A DNA stretch of 64,000 bases from Engraulis encrasicolus. Lineage: Eukaryota > Chordata > Actinopteri > Clupeiformes > Engraulidae. The stretch lies in NCBI RefSeq assembly GCF_034702125.1, contig NC_085868.1:42674888-42738887 (forward strand). Direction: 5' to 3'. Positions 22,061-33,310 of the stretch are shown in pieces. The position numbers and the translations under genes were made by a program. Under the pieces are notes generated by a model that was not told the origin of the DNA, did no database searches, and saw only the letters and a list, made by a program, of their open reading frames with translations. Every line of letters begins with the position of its first letter. The stretch's first letter is position 1.

Positions 22061-22483
22061 GCATTGATGCAACCAGCCACCTTTATGCCATGTACACAAA
22101 TCCAGAGAGGGTGATGAATGAAAGTAGACCCTGACAGACTACCAGCTAGGGATCACTGAATCACCAATGAGAATGCCAGCAGCAGGTGCACTGTGGAATC
22201 AGCGGATTTGTAGCCTATGAAACACAGAGTGTCATGGGTGCTCTTTTTTGTTTCCCCTGCTTGACATTTAGCGAGGTAAAAAGAGGCATTCACTTCGGGG
22301 TGAATGGGTTGTATGACACCAGGTGAATTTCACACATGCACCATCAATTTCATCCTCAGCCAGGGCAGACAACGTGTCATCTGGTGAAATGTTACTCTGC
22401 TTGATAAACTGTAAATGCCTAAGGTGCACTGCTGAATGCGCCTACTGTTGAATTTGCATGGTCTCTGTATGCTTCCTCCAAAG

Positions 22484-22486
<3 letters not shown>
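22061..22486. other. Unannotated
   Basis: Nothing recognised. Confidence 0.5.

Positions 22487-22538
<52 letters not shown>
22487..22538. repeat. (GA)n microsatellite
   Basis: About 25 GA units. Confidence 0.97.
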
Positions 22539-22542
<4 letters not shown>

Positions 22543-22830
22543 GTTAAGCATGTGTGAAAAACCAGAGCAAGAGAGGGGTGAATATCTTGGAAACAATATT
22601 AAAGTTAGGATCTTTGGGATATTCCTTCGATTCTAACTCCATAAAATGGCTTTGCATCTATGCACAAGTACGTAGTCAGAAGCCAGTAAATCAGTCTGTA
22701 TATGTCTAATATAAAATATCTAGGCTATCTAAAAAAATATCTATCAACTTTTGGTGTCCTTGGGATGCAGATAAAAATCATGCACACAATCTTCTCTCTG
22801 TGTGGTAGCGGGCATAGTTCTCACGTTAAA

Positions 22831-23580
22831 GCTCTAACTTAGACAGCAGAGGCACGGTGTAAGCACTGTAGCAATGATTTTATACTCAGGCCTACCTACT
22901 CAGATAAGATCAGTTAATATCTATCCCCATCTCCAGCAACAAGATTACACCAAGATCACAACACATACCTGCATGTTTTCACAGCCCCAAGGTAGGGTGT
23001 TGTTATCAGAGCAATAATCAGCTGTTAAAGGCCAATGACAGTGTAAATTAATGATCTGTTATAAACCACATATGTAGTTTTTACTGTGCGGTTCCTTTAC
23101 ACGCTAGAGGATATAGTAAATAAGCTAAATGTATAAGTAATGCACAGCTCCCATTTCTTCACATGCAATTAGCATGGCTAGCGGCAAAAAGCGTCACTGT
23201 TTGCATATGTTGTAGCTCTAACTCAGACAGCATGGTGTAAGCAGCAAGTATTTTACACTCAGGCTACTCTGATTAGATTATTATCTATCCCCATCTCTGC
23301 CAACAGAGATTACAACATGTAGCCTACGGCACACTCTATGTAGGCTACAGGTTTGCCTGCCCTAAGGTAGAGTGTTCTTATCAGTGCAATCATCAGCTGT
23401 TAAAATCAATGTAAATTAATAACCTCTTATATACCACCTATTTCATAATTTAGGCTACTGTTTGCTGTTCCTTCACACGCTTGAGTAAATAAATTAAATG
23501 AATAATGTATTCGTAGCTTCCATTTCCTCACTATGCATATAGCATGGCTATAGGCAAAAGCTTCACTGTTTGCGTACAGT
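22831..23580. repeat. Tandem duplication, about 384-bp period
   Basis: Copy 1 (22,831-23,214) and copy 2 (23,215-23,580) align along their length: GCTCTAACT-AGACAGCA, ATCTATCCCCATCTC, AAGGTAG-GTGTT-TTATCAG, ATCAGCTGTTAAA, GTAAATTAAT, ACACGCT-GAG and AGCATGGCTA. By eye identity is near 75-80% with indels. It does not look like a transposon, as there are no inverted termini. Confidence 0.85.
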
Positions 23581-23670
23581 ATCAACCTATCAAACAGGTG
23601 CTATAAGAGTTAATGGTATGTTGCTTGAAAGATTAAGCTGGTGGTAGTTGTTACGGTTCCTCAGTGATAT

Positions 23671-24084
23671 TACAGTTTTTCTCGATTGGTTTGGCTAATT
23701 TCTTGAAACCGAGATGACATTTCTATAAATTTTTGGTCATTTGGCCAAACATTCTTACACTTCTGCACAACAGTTCGGATAACTAGCAAAATGTCATAAA
23801 CCTCCCAAAACAGTTCATTCTTGCATCAGCACTAAACCTTCTCCCACATAAATAGTCAGCACCATAAAAAGGGAATATATCCTTCTCAATTGTTTTGCTT
23901 CATTTGCATTCATTTAGTCATTCTGTCAAAATAAACTGGATGGTTCAGCATACCAACATGGATCCTCATCACTTGCTCATATCACTCCAAACACGGTTTA
24001 CCCGTGTGTCAAAACTAAATTCCTTCCACAGAATGTCGTTTGAAAAAATGTCAAGAAATTAGCCAAATTACAGAAGAAACTGTA
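23671..24084. mobile_element. Tc1/mariner-like MITE, TA target site
   Basis: The left end TACAGTTTTTCTCGATTGG continues as GGCTAATTTCTTGA. The right end is TCAAGAAATTAGCCAAATTA, then AGAAACTGTA. TIRs begin CAGT and are flanked by TA on both sides. Length is 414 bp with no transposase frame. Confidence 0.75.
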
Positions 24085-24344
24085 GTACGGTATACACAGT
24101 TGTAAAATTATTTTCTACAAACTAGTAAAGTTACAATGCCATCTGGCCTGTTGAACACCGTCATGAATTTACTGTTTACAGTAGGCCTAATTAAATTCTT
24201 AAAATATTATGTCCTTGACTTGTTTGACAATTGTGTAAACTACTTTGCATATGATGACTTACACAATGAAATCATATACAGGATAGTATGACGTTTTGAC
24301 TGTTGTCCACAATCATCAGATTCTCCAAGGAGAATGAGTTTCAA

Positions 24345-24412
24345 ACAGTGGGTTGTCAAACTGTGGGTGTGGAGACCCCCCCCCCCCCCACACACACACA
24401 CACACACCCCCA
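24345..24412. repeat. hAT fragment with C-run and (CA)n
   Basis: GTTGTCAAACTGTGGGTG resembles the start of the CAGTGGTTCTCAAACTGTGG type of hAT MITE. It runs into 14 C residues and a short CA repeat, so the element is cut there. Confidence 0.55.
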
Positions 24413-24473
24413 TCCCATTGTCTTTATCCTACCATGACGTAAGGCAGTACAGTACAGTGTAGTATGTCACACC

Positions 24474-24590
<117 letters not shown>

Positions 24591-24801
24591 GAGCTTAATG
24601 TCAAGCCTATGCATAAGTGGGATCGAGAATTCATTTATTTACATTAACTCCACTTGGTTGTGACAGTAATACATGCCTGCTATAAACGAATGAGAGATTT
24701 TACTGAAGACCCATTTTCCTCTTGTTCTGTAAGTTCAAATGGAATGATGAATGGCAGCTTGTGTCAAATTGTATCGAGCAATTCGGGGAAAACAGAGAAG
24801 C

Positions 24802-24832
<31 letters not shown>

Positions 24833-25099
24833 GAGAGTTTCACATCCCATCCCTTTCTTGCCATTAAGCACCCATGTTTTATTTTTCTAAAGAATTGGTT
24901 TCCCATCAATTATATATTTTTCTTTTTCACATTTTTTATAATCTTATAGTCTATTCTTTTATATTTCTTTTTTGAATTTCCACTCTGTGCTCTACATTAA
25001 ATAAATTTTGTTTATGCTGTGCAATGATTTCTGGCACAGCTACTGAGGAAATACTGTGGTGCAGTGCGGGTGGGTCTGTGGGGAGTGGGAGGCAGGGAA
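24591..25099. other. Unannotated; (GA)n at 24,802-24,832
   Basis: A short GA microsatellite and AT-rich sequence; no gene supported. Confidence 0.6.
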
Positions 25100-25245
25100 G
25101 CCGACAAAGTGTGGGCAAAGGGGTGAGTTGTCCCGGGCCCAAGGATATGGGAAGCTCATAATTGTGTCCTCATTTACATTGAATGTATTGAGCGGGGGGG
25201 CTATTCAGATGACTTTGTCCTGGGCCCAGCCAAAGCTGTCAAGTA
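25100..25245. mobile_element. Repeat family C (GGGCCCAGG...AAAGCTGTC), copy 1
   Basis: The segment GTCCCGGGCCCAAGGATATG, TTACATTGAATGTATTGAG and TTTGTCCTGGGCCCAGCCAA recurs in altered form at 32,775 (reverse) and 55,185. Two near-inverse ends (GGGCAAAGG and CCAAAGCTG type) suggest a MITE, but exact termini are not fixed. Confidence 0.6.
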
Positions 25246-26149
25246 TGTTCAACTGCAGTGTGCAGGGCGGGGGGCAGGTCTGGATCACATCTCCCTCCTC
25301 CCCCCTGAGCACATCTTCCTCCTCCCCCCTGAGCACATCGAGTGCCTCCCCCTTGTCATTCAGCGGCAGCGCTAAGCTTCTACATGGGAAGAAAAATTGC
25401 TCTGGAAGTCACTGCACCGTGCAGAGCAGAGACGCAGAGTTTTCACAAATAAAATCGTAGATCTCTCTACTTCACTAATGTATAATGGTTTGGTGAGTGT
25501 AGGAAACACGAGCGGGGAGCTTTGAGTGAACCGCGCGATGAACAGCACGCGACCCTGTTTAGTATAATTTATTAATCCCGAGGGAAATTAATATAAGCTA
25601 TTATTATTATTATTAGCTAATATAAGCTACATGTAGTATTTGTTAACGCATGGGTCTAATTTGAATTAATATTAAGTGTCTCTTCTTAGTATCTTAGTTT
25701 GAAGACCAGATATTTGGTGCCAGTTTCTAAAATTCGAAAGATGGGTAGGCTACTACAAGAAAACTAAAGTAGGCAGTAAAACGCCTGTGCAGTGGCGAAT
25801 TAGGCTACTCCATGTGTGATCCGCTCGAAATTAAACATAGGCCTACCCATCATTGAAAAGCATGAGCACATTCTTCAAAGTCCCTCTTTAGGATTGTGGA
25901 CTGGACTCTGAGCAGGCCATTGCAGTAGGCCTATCCTTCGTGCATCTGCCCACTTCCAATCTGACACCCTGACACATTTAGCATTAACCTTTTGTTTTTA
26001 ACCGTCTAACAGCACTTAACATTATCATTAAATCAATGGAACCTAAAACAGTTGCAGAGACCGTTTCAATCTTCTCCTTTACTATGAAAGAGAAAGTAAG
26101 GTCAAGGACTAAATGGAAATAAACACTCATGCAATTGGAACGTGGAAAA
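25246..26149. other. Unannotated; 22-bp CT-rich tandem unit
   Basis: A CCTCCTCCCCCCTGAGCACA unit is repeated two to three times at about 25,290-25,345. The rest is AT-rich and has several TAGGCCTA words. Confidence 0.55.
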
Positions 26150-26870
26150 TGAAAATTAAATATATTTAGTAGGCTAAATATATTTAATTAGCACTCCAAA
26201 CGACGAGACATGATACAAGCTGTGTGCATAGAATACAGCCAACTACGCATTCACTATTATTGATGAATGATTCTATGCCCAGTGTTTAGTAAATGTAGGC
26301 CTATTTACTTAACACTCCAAACGACGAGACACGATACAATCTCCCTAGAATACAGGGTAACGCATTCGCTATTGATGGATGATTCTATGTCCAGTGTTTA
26401 GTAGGTCTAAATATATTTACTTAACACTTCAAACGACGAGACACGATAACAAGCTGTGTGCATAGAATAAGCCTACTGCATTCGCCAGATAATTTGGGTC
26501 CATTTCTCAAATATGGTGCGCTATTATGATTGACGAATGATTCTATGTCCAGTGTTTAGTAGCCTAAATATATTTACTTAACAAACGACGAGACATAATA
26601 CAAACCACTTCACACCGCAATTAGCCTACATAGGCATTATTATTGTCCAAAGCAGCTATAAGAGTCATCAATGTATGCTGGTGTGCTACACTTGGGCCTA
26701 CCGCCATCGAATATCCTATTATGATTGATGAATGATTCTATGTCCAGTGTTTAGTAAATACATTTATTTAGCACTCCAAACGACGAGACACGATACAAGC
26801 TGTGTGCATAGAATAGTGTAGGCCTAGACTATGCATTCGCCGGAGAAGACATTTGGCGCAAATTCTCAAA
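26150..26870. repeat. Degenerate tandem array, five copies
   Basis: Five copies of CAAACGACGAGACA-GATA begin at about 26,193, 26,313, 26,426, 26,583 and 26,773. Each is usually followed by AGCTGTGTGCATAGAAT, GCATTCGC, TGATTCTATGTCCAGTGTTT and AATATATTTACTTAAC. Spacing varies from about 113 to 190 bp because some units carry extra inserts. No inverted termini are seen. Confidence 0.88.
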
Positions 26871-28178
26871 TAGGGTGACGTCGGGATGGTGTGGGACTGT
26901 ACAGACTACTATAATAGGAAAAATAGGAGGGGCGAGATCCAAAATGGGAGGGGCGGGATCTCAGAAATCCAGACCTGCCCACTTCTGCAAACTGCAGTTG
27001 GATGCTACTCAAAGCTGTCAGCGGTATGTGGGGAGTGGGAGGGGTAAAGAGAGGCAGCAGGAGGCAACATTAAAGGGATGAAAAGTTGAGGGGAGAGCAA
27101 GATGGATGAATTGGGTAATAGGAGAGAGTGGGAGTTTGAGATGTCACATGCTGTGTGCATTCCAATATGCAGACTCCAGTCCTAAACTTGTGCTTATGGC
27201 CTCGCCCCGCCTCCTGTCCCCGCCTCTGTGGAGAAAACGATACATTTTTCCAGCTGTCAGCCTAGCCACAACAACTTTTGGGGGACTATTAATTCACCAT
27301 CCCGATTGCAAATGAGAAAATGGCATAAGAATCATGCTTTTGCAAGATATTGAATACTTTTTCTGTCGTCAGTGACGTCATCATATAGGACACAACCAGG
27401 AAAGTGAGCAAGGGAGGATGGGAGGCTGCATATTGGAATCCACCCATTGCCTGTTGTTTTGACTGGGGCCACATAGACAGCAGCTCTGACCATCCGAGAC
27501 TGCCAATGGGTCAACACCTGCCATGCGACCTCCTCTGCTGGTGCTAACACTCACACACGCTTTGAATAAGAATGTAATTGGGAATCATGAATCATTAATT
27601 CTGGCCAGACGCACCAAATCGCTCATTGCGCCAATGAGACACAGTGTGCGTGCGTGTGGGTGTGTATGTGTGTGTGTGTTGCATCTCTGTGATCTCCTCC
27701 TCAGACCTGATGTCTGGGCAATTACCAATAGGCCTCCATATTACGACATTATCTAATTCATCTGATTTTGTTTAATGTGACAGTAATTATCTAATAGGCT
27801 ATGTGTTTGCTTGCAGCTTTGGTTGGGGAAAAATGCAGTACTGCTGCATTGCATTTCCGCCTTAGTTGAAAACACATGCTTCAGAATTGACGCAAAGGGT
27901 GTGAAGGAAATAGGCCTACCTTACATTTCCACGTATTTTAATTTTTGAATCTTTAGAATGACATTCATTCATGAAGAAGCAATGGGATTCACTTTGTTTG
28001 AGGACCATGAATGAAGTAGTGTCAGGTGACACAGGTGAAGGACACAATAGCATATTAATTTGATATAATTGCCTACATTATAATTATGTCAGAAAAAATG
28101 GACAAACTGGTGACTATGGTAAGATCCAATTACAATCTTGTCATGATCTGCTTTGTATGAGAATATGGTCCGCATGAA
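26871..28178. other. Unannotated; low-repeat stretch, GT tract at 27,652-27,682
   Basis: The segment 27,555-27,790 has TTAATT/TAATTA words and few repeats, so it could be conserved non-coding DNA. This is only an impression. A short GT microsatellite is present. Confidence 0.4.
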
Positions 28179-28361
28179 AGCAAAAACATTGTACCAATTA
28201 CAGAAACTCAAATTACATTTCAGGTAAATAAAATGTGCTGGCTTGTGCATGAAGCATATATTTCACGTCTAAATGCTGTAGGCCTATATGCTTCATGCAC
28301 AGGTTATGTAGATTACCTAAAATGTAATTTGAGTTTCTCTAATAGATACAATGTTTTTGCT
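28179..28361. mobile_element. Foldback MITE
   Basis: The left arm AGCAAAAACATTGTA, then GAAACTCAAATTACATTT, then TGTGCATGAAGCATATA is mirrored by TATATGCTTCATGCACA, AAATGTAATTTGAGTTTC and TACAATGTTTTTGCT. Arms are about 80 bp with a loop of about 25 bp. It could also be read as a long hairpin RNA. Confidence 0.85.
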
Positions 28362-28394
28362 TCTTGTAGCATTGTGGCACGTATGACAAATTTG

Positions 28395-30150
28395 CTTTGC
28401 ACGACTACGCCACCTAGGGTGGGGAACTACCTAGGACATTTACCCCAATTACATTCAACCAGGACACAGTCAACAAGGACACAGGTTCGAGACACTCAGG
28501 CAGAGATATGTTCACATGGGTTGTCATTTATTCACAGGTGTATGGCATGTTACTTCTGTAGTAGCCCAGAAGGCTGCAAGGAGTTTAACAGTTTGAACAC
28601 TGCATTCAGTAATTGTCCATCACATTAAACCACATGGAACATAAGTCATATTTCCAGATCAAAACATCACATGGCGTCACACACAACTCATATCATAGGT
28701 GTGCACGCACACACACACACACACACACACTTCATGGTCCGTCAGACTGGACGGCCAAGCTGAGGCACAAATGGCGCACAAGGAGGTGGACTGCACAATA
28801 ACCTGCTATGTGGCTTAAAGTGAGAATGATCAACTAGTGGGTCAGGCTGGAGAGGCTCTCCACTAGCAGCACGGGAAGAGACAGGAAAGATCAGGAAAAC
28901 ACCACAAATTAATTAAACAAAATCCACAAAATTCAAAGTAACACTGCAAAATAATAATCACCAAACGTGTACACAGCAATGGAAGTGTGAGAAGGTCCAC
29001 CACCCGAAGACTGGCTTGCTATGGGATGCACCTCATACCTGCCCAAAGAGAGAGGAGATACTGAATACAGAGTAATACAATTCCAAATGTTGGTATTTGA
29101 TTATCAATAAGAAAGAACTGGATGGTACTTATCTTATGATAGCTAGTAGAGAGAGATGACCAGCCACATTATACAGAGAAGGGAGGGCAGCCGCCTCAAG
29201 TGCCACACCTGAATGGATCACTTCCACACACTCATACATACACACAAGGTGACAATCTCACAGCTGGTGTCAGCCACCAAACACATAGTAAAAATAAAAA
29301 AACAAAAACAACCACAGATTCACAGAAAACATACAGTGGATTACCACTAGAGTCTACCCTACTGGACCACACTACAAGCCTTCTCCACAGTCTTACTCAA
29401 GATGGCGGCTCAGGGGAGGTAGATAAACAAAACTCAAAATAACAAACACAACACTGAGCATGAACCGACACAGGACCAGCAGCAACAGAGCAGCAACTCT
29501 CCAGCGGCGAGAGGATGTGGGTGCACTAATCACTCCACCTGTAACACAATTTAAACCATTACTAATTGGCAGTGGATATATGTTGAAACAGAGGATTGAA
29601 ATGAGCACTTACTGCGGGAGATGAAGGGATGATCAACAAGTAACAAGCTCAACGCTCGACATGGCCACTCAGATTAAGCACTAGAAAAGGAGTTAAGCCA
29701 ATGTTAATGCCCAATACAAAAAGGGGAAATTTTGCGCAAAGAGCACCAACAAGACAGGCTACCTTCAGCAGACTTCAGTGATAAGTCACCCATCTCAGCT
29801 AACCCCAGTCTTCACCACTCAACAGGACAATGGGGTGCAACAATCAGCATCAACCACGGAGCGAGCCATCGGCAACGGAGTGGGCTACAAGTAAAACATG
29901 GCCACATGAAAATCACTCACTGCAACTGTGCCATAAGCAAACAAACACGTGTGCATGACTTAGCATCTAATGCTTACCTCAGGTTGCAGGGCCCTAACAA
30001 ACTGAGCCCCAAGCCAACTGGAGCCCTGGTGCAGCGACCACACAGGTGCTTGGCCACAGCACCACAGCAGGAGGAAGAGGGGCGGTGCCTCACTCAGTGT
30101 CTACTTATATATCAAATTAAAGGTCCCAGCAGTAATAGGCCAGCCAATCA
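28395..30150 (-). other. Minus-strand transcription-unit-like region (gene-like or retroelement-like)
   Basis: On the minus strand there is a CCAAT box (ATTGG at 30,148-30,144) and a TATA box (GATATATAAG near 30,113-30,104). Then come a possible exon 1 ending in GAG/GTAAGC at 29,978/29,977, an acceptor TTGTGTTACAG/GTGGAG at 29,539, a second acceptor CTCTTTGGGCAG/GTATGA near 29,039, and AATAAA at about 28,532-28,527. The exon-2 frame gives a hydrophobic stretch ending SFVYLPPLSRHLE and stop, with no family I recognise. The layout fits either a non-coding gene or a retroelement fragment. No RT, integrase or gag motif was seen. A CA tract lies at 28,701-28,731. Confidence 0.4.
30100..30150 (-). 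promoter_or_regulatory. Candidate CCAAT/TATA promoter, minus strand
   Basis: On the minus strand ATTGGCTGGCC is followed about 30 bp later by TTGATATATAAGTAG. Spacing fits a pol II core promoter with a start near 30,078. Confidence 0.4.
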
Positions 30151-30461
30151 TGGATTACGGACAGAATCACAGGTCAAATTGAGAGGTGGAGTTCAATCTG
30201 TTACACTTTCATGCGGAACATACAGTATTCTCATGCATTCTATTTACTCTCAATGGTAGTGGTGCCCCATGTTGGACAAGCACAAACATAATGTTGGAAA
30301 AGAAATAAATAAGACATTTAAATGGCATCTTATGACAGTAATCTGGAAGAAAAAAAACTGGGCTTGGAGCCTAGTGGACTTGATGTTTGTCTTCCTTGTT
30401 GGTGGAGTATGTTCTCAAATGCCATTGGGCCAGATCGATTGAACCATGATATGTTGANAGA
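30151..30461. other. Unannotated, with one ambiguous base
   Basis: The base at 30,458 is N, four bases outside the foldback that starts at 30,462. No feature is recognised. Confidence 0.6.
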
Positions 30462-31125
30462 TGGGTCATTCCAGCTGGAATCAGCAAATTTCTGAAAAAT
30501 CTCCCACTCGACCCCCTCGGATTTGCCTGAAAAAAATGTATGTGATAGCTTAAACATCCAATAGATCATATCCACAATATCAGAACTCAGCTCTGGATAC
30601 TTTTGGCACAAAAAATCTGTAAATAAGTACACCCCCTACGCTTGTTTTAGCGACATTGCATGAGTGACCATGTTCAGACTCAATTATCTCCAGAACTATT
30701 TGTGTCAAATTCATTATATTTTCAGGGCTAAGAGTCCCAGACCTGAATATCATATATTACAATTTACAGCACTGTAAGTCAAATCACACCGTAATAATGT
30801 GCCTCTACTTTTTGTAGATATCATATGTTCTAGGGTTTCCAAATGTCTGTAAAAACCTCAAAGTTCTACATGTAAGGTTCATCCTTGATAAATGGTCTGA
30901 TATGTACCATGACTTTCACATCATAGTATATCTAACAAAAGGCTCCAATGGTTGTTGAGATACAGAGGTCCAAAGATGGGAAAAAATTAATTTGCACCAA
31001 TGTTTGGAGCAATATTTCCAATCTATGACACTAGTTAGGAACTTTCTGTTTGGTGTTTCTGAAAGAGGATGTTTTTTTTAACAACATATAAAAAAATTGG
31101 GATGGTGTTTTGCCTCATTCTTTTT

Positions 31126-32972
31126 ATAACGGACTTCAAAATCTCAATTGGCTACAATTACTTGAAGCTATGAGGCCCATGTCACCAACCGACTTGTCAC
31201 AACTCTCAAATCCATGGCTCTGATGTCACCTTAATAGTGAAAACAAGATGGCTACCCTGTGAATGACAAAGCAAATTCTAGGGAAACCATAACACTTGTC
31301 AATGAATTGATTGATGCCACACAGCAAGAATAGCACATTGCACATGGCTTTGATAGACATTAATTATTTTAATTGTAAAATCATAATAATAATCATCATC
31401 ATCATTTTAGTAGTAGTAGTAGTAGTAGTGGTAGTGATAGCGGTAGTAGTAGTCTTGGAATAAAGTGATGAAATAGGAAAAGATTAAAGAATTGTAGCAC
31501 TCTTGTTTGCAACAAGGACTCCCATCCTAACTAGTCTTTCAATCAGCACCTGTAACTTTATATTTGCTATGAAGCTTGTGTCTTACTCGTTAAGTTACCA
31601 GCTGTATTGCGAAATAACTTAATTCATACTGGCTAGAGATTCCCTCAGACAATTTGGACACCATGGTCCTGGAGTTTTAGTTAAAAGAGCTTGCTTGCAT
31701 GCAGTATTCAATATCAGGTGAATATTGAAGGCACAGAAATTCATATTGGCACCAGACAACCATGTGGTTCTTGTCACATTGTTGCGATCTAATTCAGCTG
31801 CTTGCATCATTATAATATTATACCACTGCAATGTTGACAAGTGGATTGCAGATTAGCAGCACTGATTACAACAATCATGGATTGGATACTTGTAGACAAT
31901 GTTCATTACTTGTAAAGTTCATCGTCACATTGATCCAGATGAGATGATGGAAGCTGAAAGGAAGCTTTGCAGCATGCAAAAGCGTTCAGATATGGTGGTG
32001 GATTGGGGGCGGGGCACAGTTCTACGGTCAGAGTACCTCTGTCGTGGTGACTGTTGGCGGGGGTGGGACTGTTTTATGGTCGCATAGGAAAGTAAAAGTT
32101 GATTAGAGATGACACATAGGAGGAGACAGTTTGTAAAGAGGTATCCTGATTGTAGAACTTCCCGCCCCCCATCATCCTCCCCTGACCGAAGTGCCCTGAG
32201 CATGGTGGTGGTATCCTTACTGAAATCAATACCTATGTTGTCATTGTCCTTCAAAGTACCAACATCGTTGCACCTGTACAAAGGACAATGACAACAAAGT
32301 TTCATTCAAAGTTTCATCCAGGTGTTCCTCATTGAATTGTCAATGATGGATGGTTGCACACAACAATATGAGTGCAGATACCTAGTGCATCATCAATGAC
32401 AATGGCAAGCTACCTTATAAGTCAACTCATAAGATGCAGCTGGTGATTGAAAGTTAAGTGTGTATAAAATAATTTGTCAAAGGCCAGAGCATGAAAAGTT
32501 CCTGACTTGTTTAATACATTTTTTTTTTTTTTTCAAATATTCAATCACCATAAAGGAAGTCAAGGTTGCATCAAGGAAATCATATCAACACCTTGTTTTA
32601 TTTCCAGAGGTTGTTCTTTTTATGACTTCTCTCAAAATGGTACTTCTCTCAACCATCTTGAATTTATTGCTAACGTAGCGCCAGTGAGAACATGTTGCGT
32701 AGTCACTTGATCATCTGGCCGATAGTACACTTAAAAAGATGAGGCCAGAATCCCTGAAAAAAATCAGAAATACTGAGCTGAACAAACAGCTTTGCCTGGG
32801 CCCGGGATAAAGTCGTCTGAAGAGACCCCTTCCCAATACATGCAATGTAATGAGTACCCAATCTTGATTCCCCCATGTCCTTGGCCCAGAACAATTCACC
32901 ACTTCCGCTTCCCTCTGCACTATTTGATCACAGGCTTATGTCACACCGCAATGCGCTTTACGATCATTAAAA
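31126..32972. other. Centre of the foldback; (AGT)n at 31,406-31,452
   Basis: An (AGT)n microsatellite and a T run (32,519-32,534) are present. Short open frames (up to about 126 codons on the minus strand, 32,305-31,925) match nothing I know. Confidence 0.5.
32775..32900 (-). mobile_element. Repeat family C, copy 2, reverse
   Basis: The reverse complement carries TGTTCTGGGCCAAGGACATG, ATTACATTGCATGTATTGGG and GGGCCCAGGCAAAGCTGT, parallel to 25,100 and 55,185. Confidence 0.6.
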
Positions 32973-33310
32973 GGAATGAGGCAAAACACCATTCTATTTT
33001 TTTGCTATGTTGTTAATAAAAATATCCTCTTACAGACACAACAAAAAACAAGTTCACAGCTGGTGTCATACTTTGGAGGTATTGCTCTAAAAAATGGTGG
33101 GTTTTTTTTTTCATGACGCCACTTTGGATGGATTTGAGGGATGCATGCCACACTGCATTGAGATTTGAAAAGGCATTATACAAATAAAGGGGCAAAACAC
33201 CATCCCAATTTTTAGATATGTTGTTAATAAGAATATCCTCTTCGAGAAACAACAAAAAGCAAGTTCACAACCGCCGTCATATATTGGAAATATTGCTCCA
33301 AACAATGGTG
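32973..33310. repeat. Two extra direct copies of the foldback's inner segment
   Basis: Copies at 32,973-33,105 and 33,187-33,310 repeat the start of the right arm (33,648-33,780): GGCAAAACACCAT, ATGTTGTTAATAA, ATATCCTCTT, AAGTTCACA and ATATTGCTC. With the inverse copy in the left arm the segment occurs four times. Confidence 0.85.

Noticed and set aside
26150..26870. CRISPR-like array
   Set aside because: Spacing is irregular, repeats are degenerate and long, and the context is a vertebrate genome.
29732..30259. 175-codon plus-strand frame
   Set aside because: It runs antisense to a region with consistent minus-strand promoter and splice signals and resembles nothing I know.
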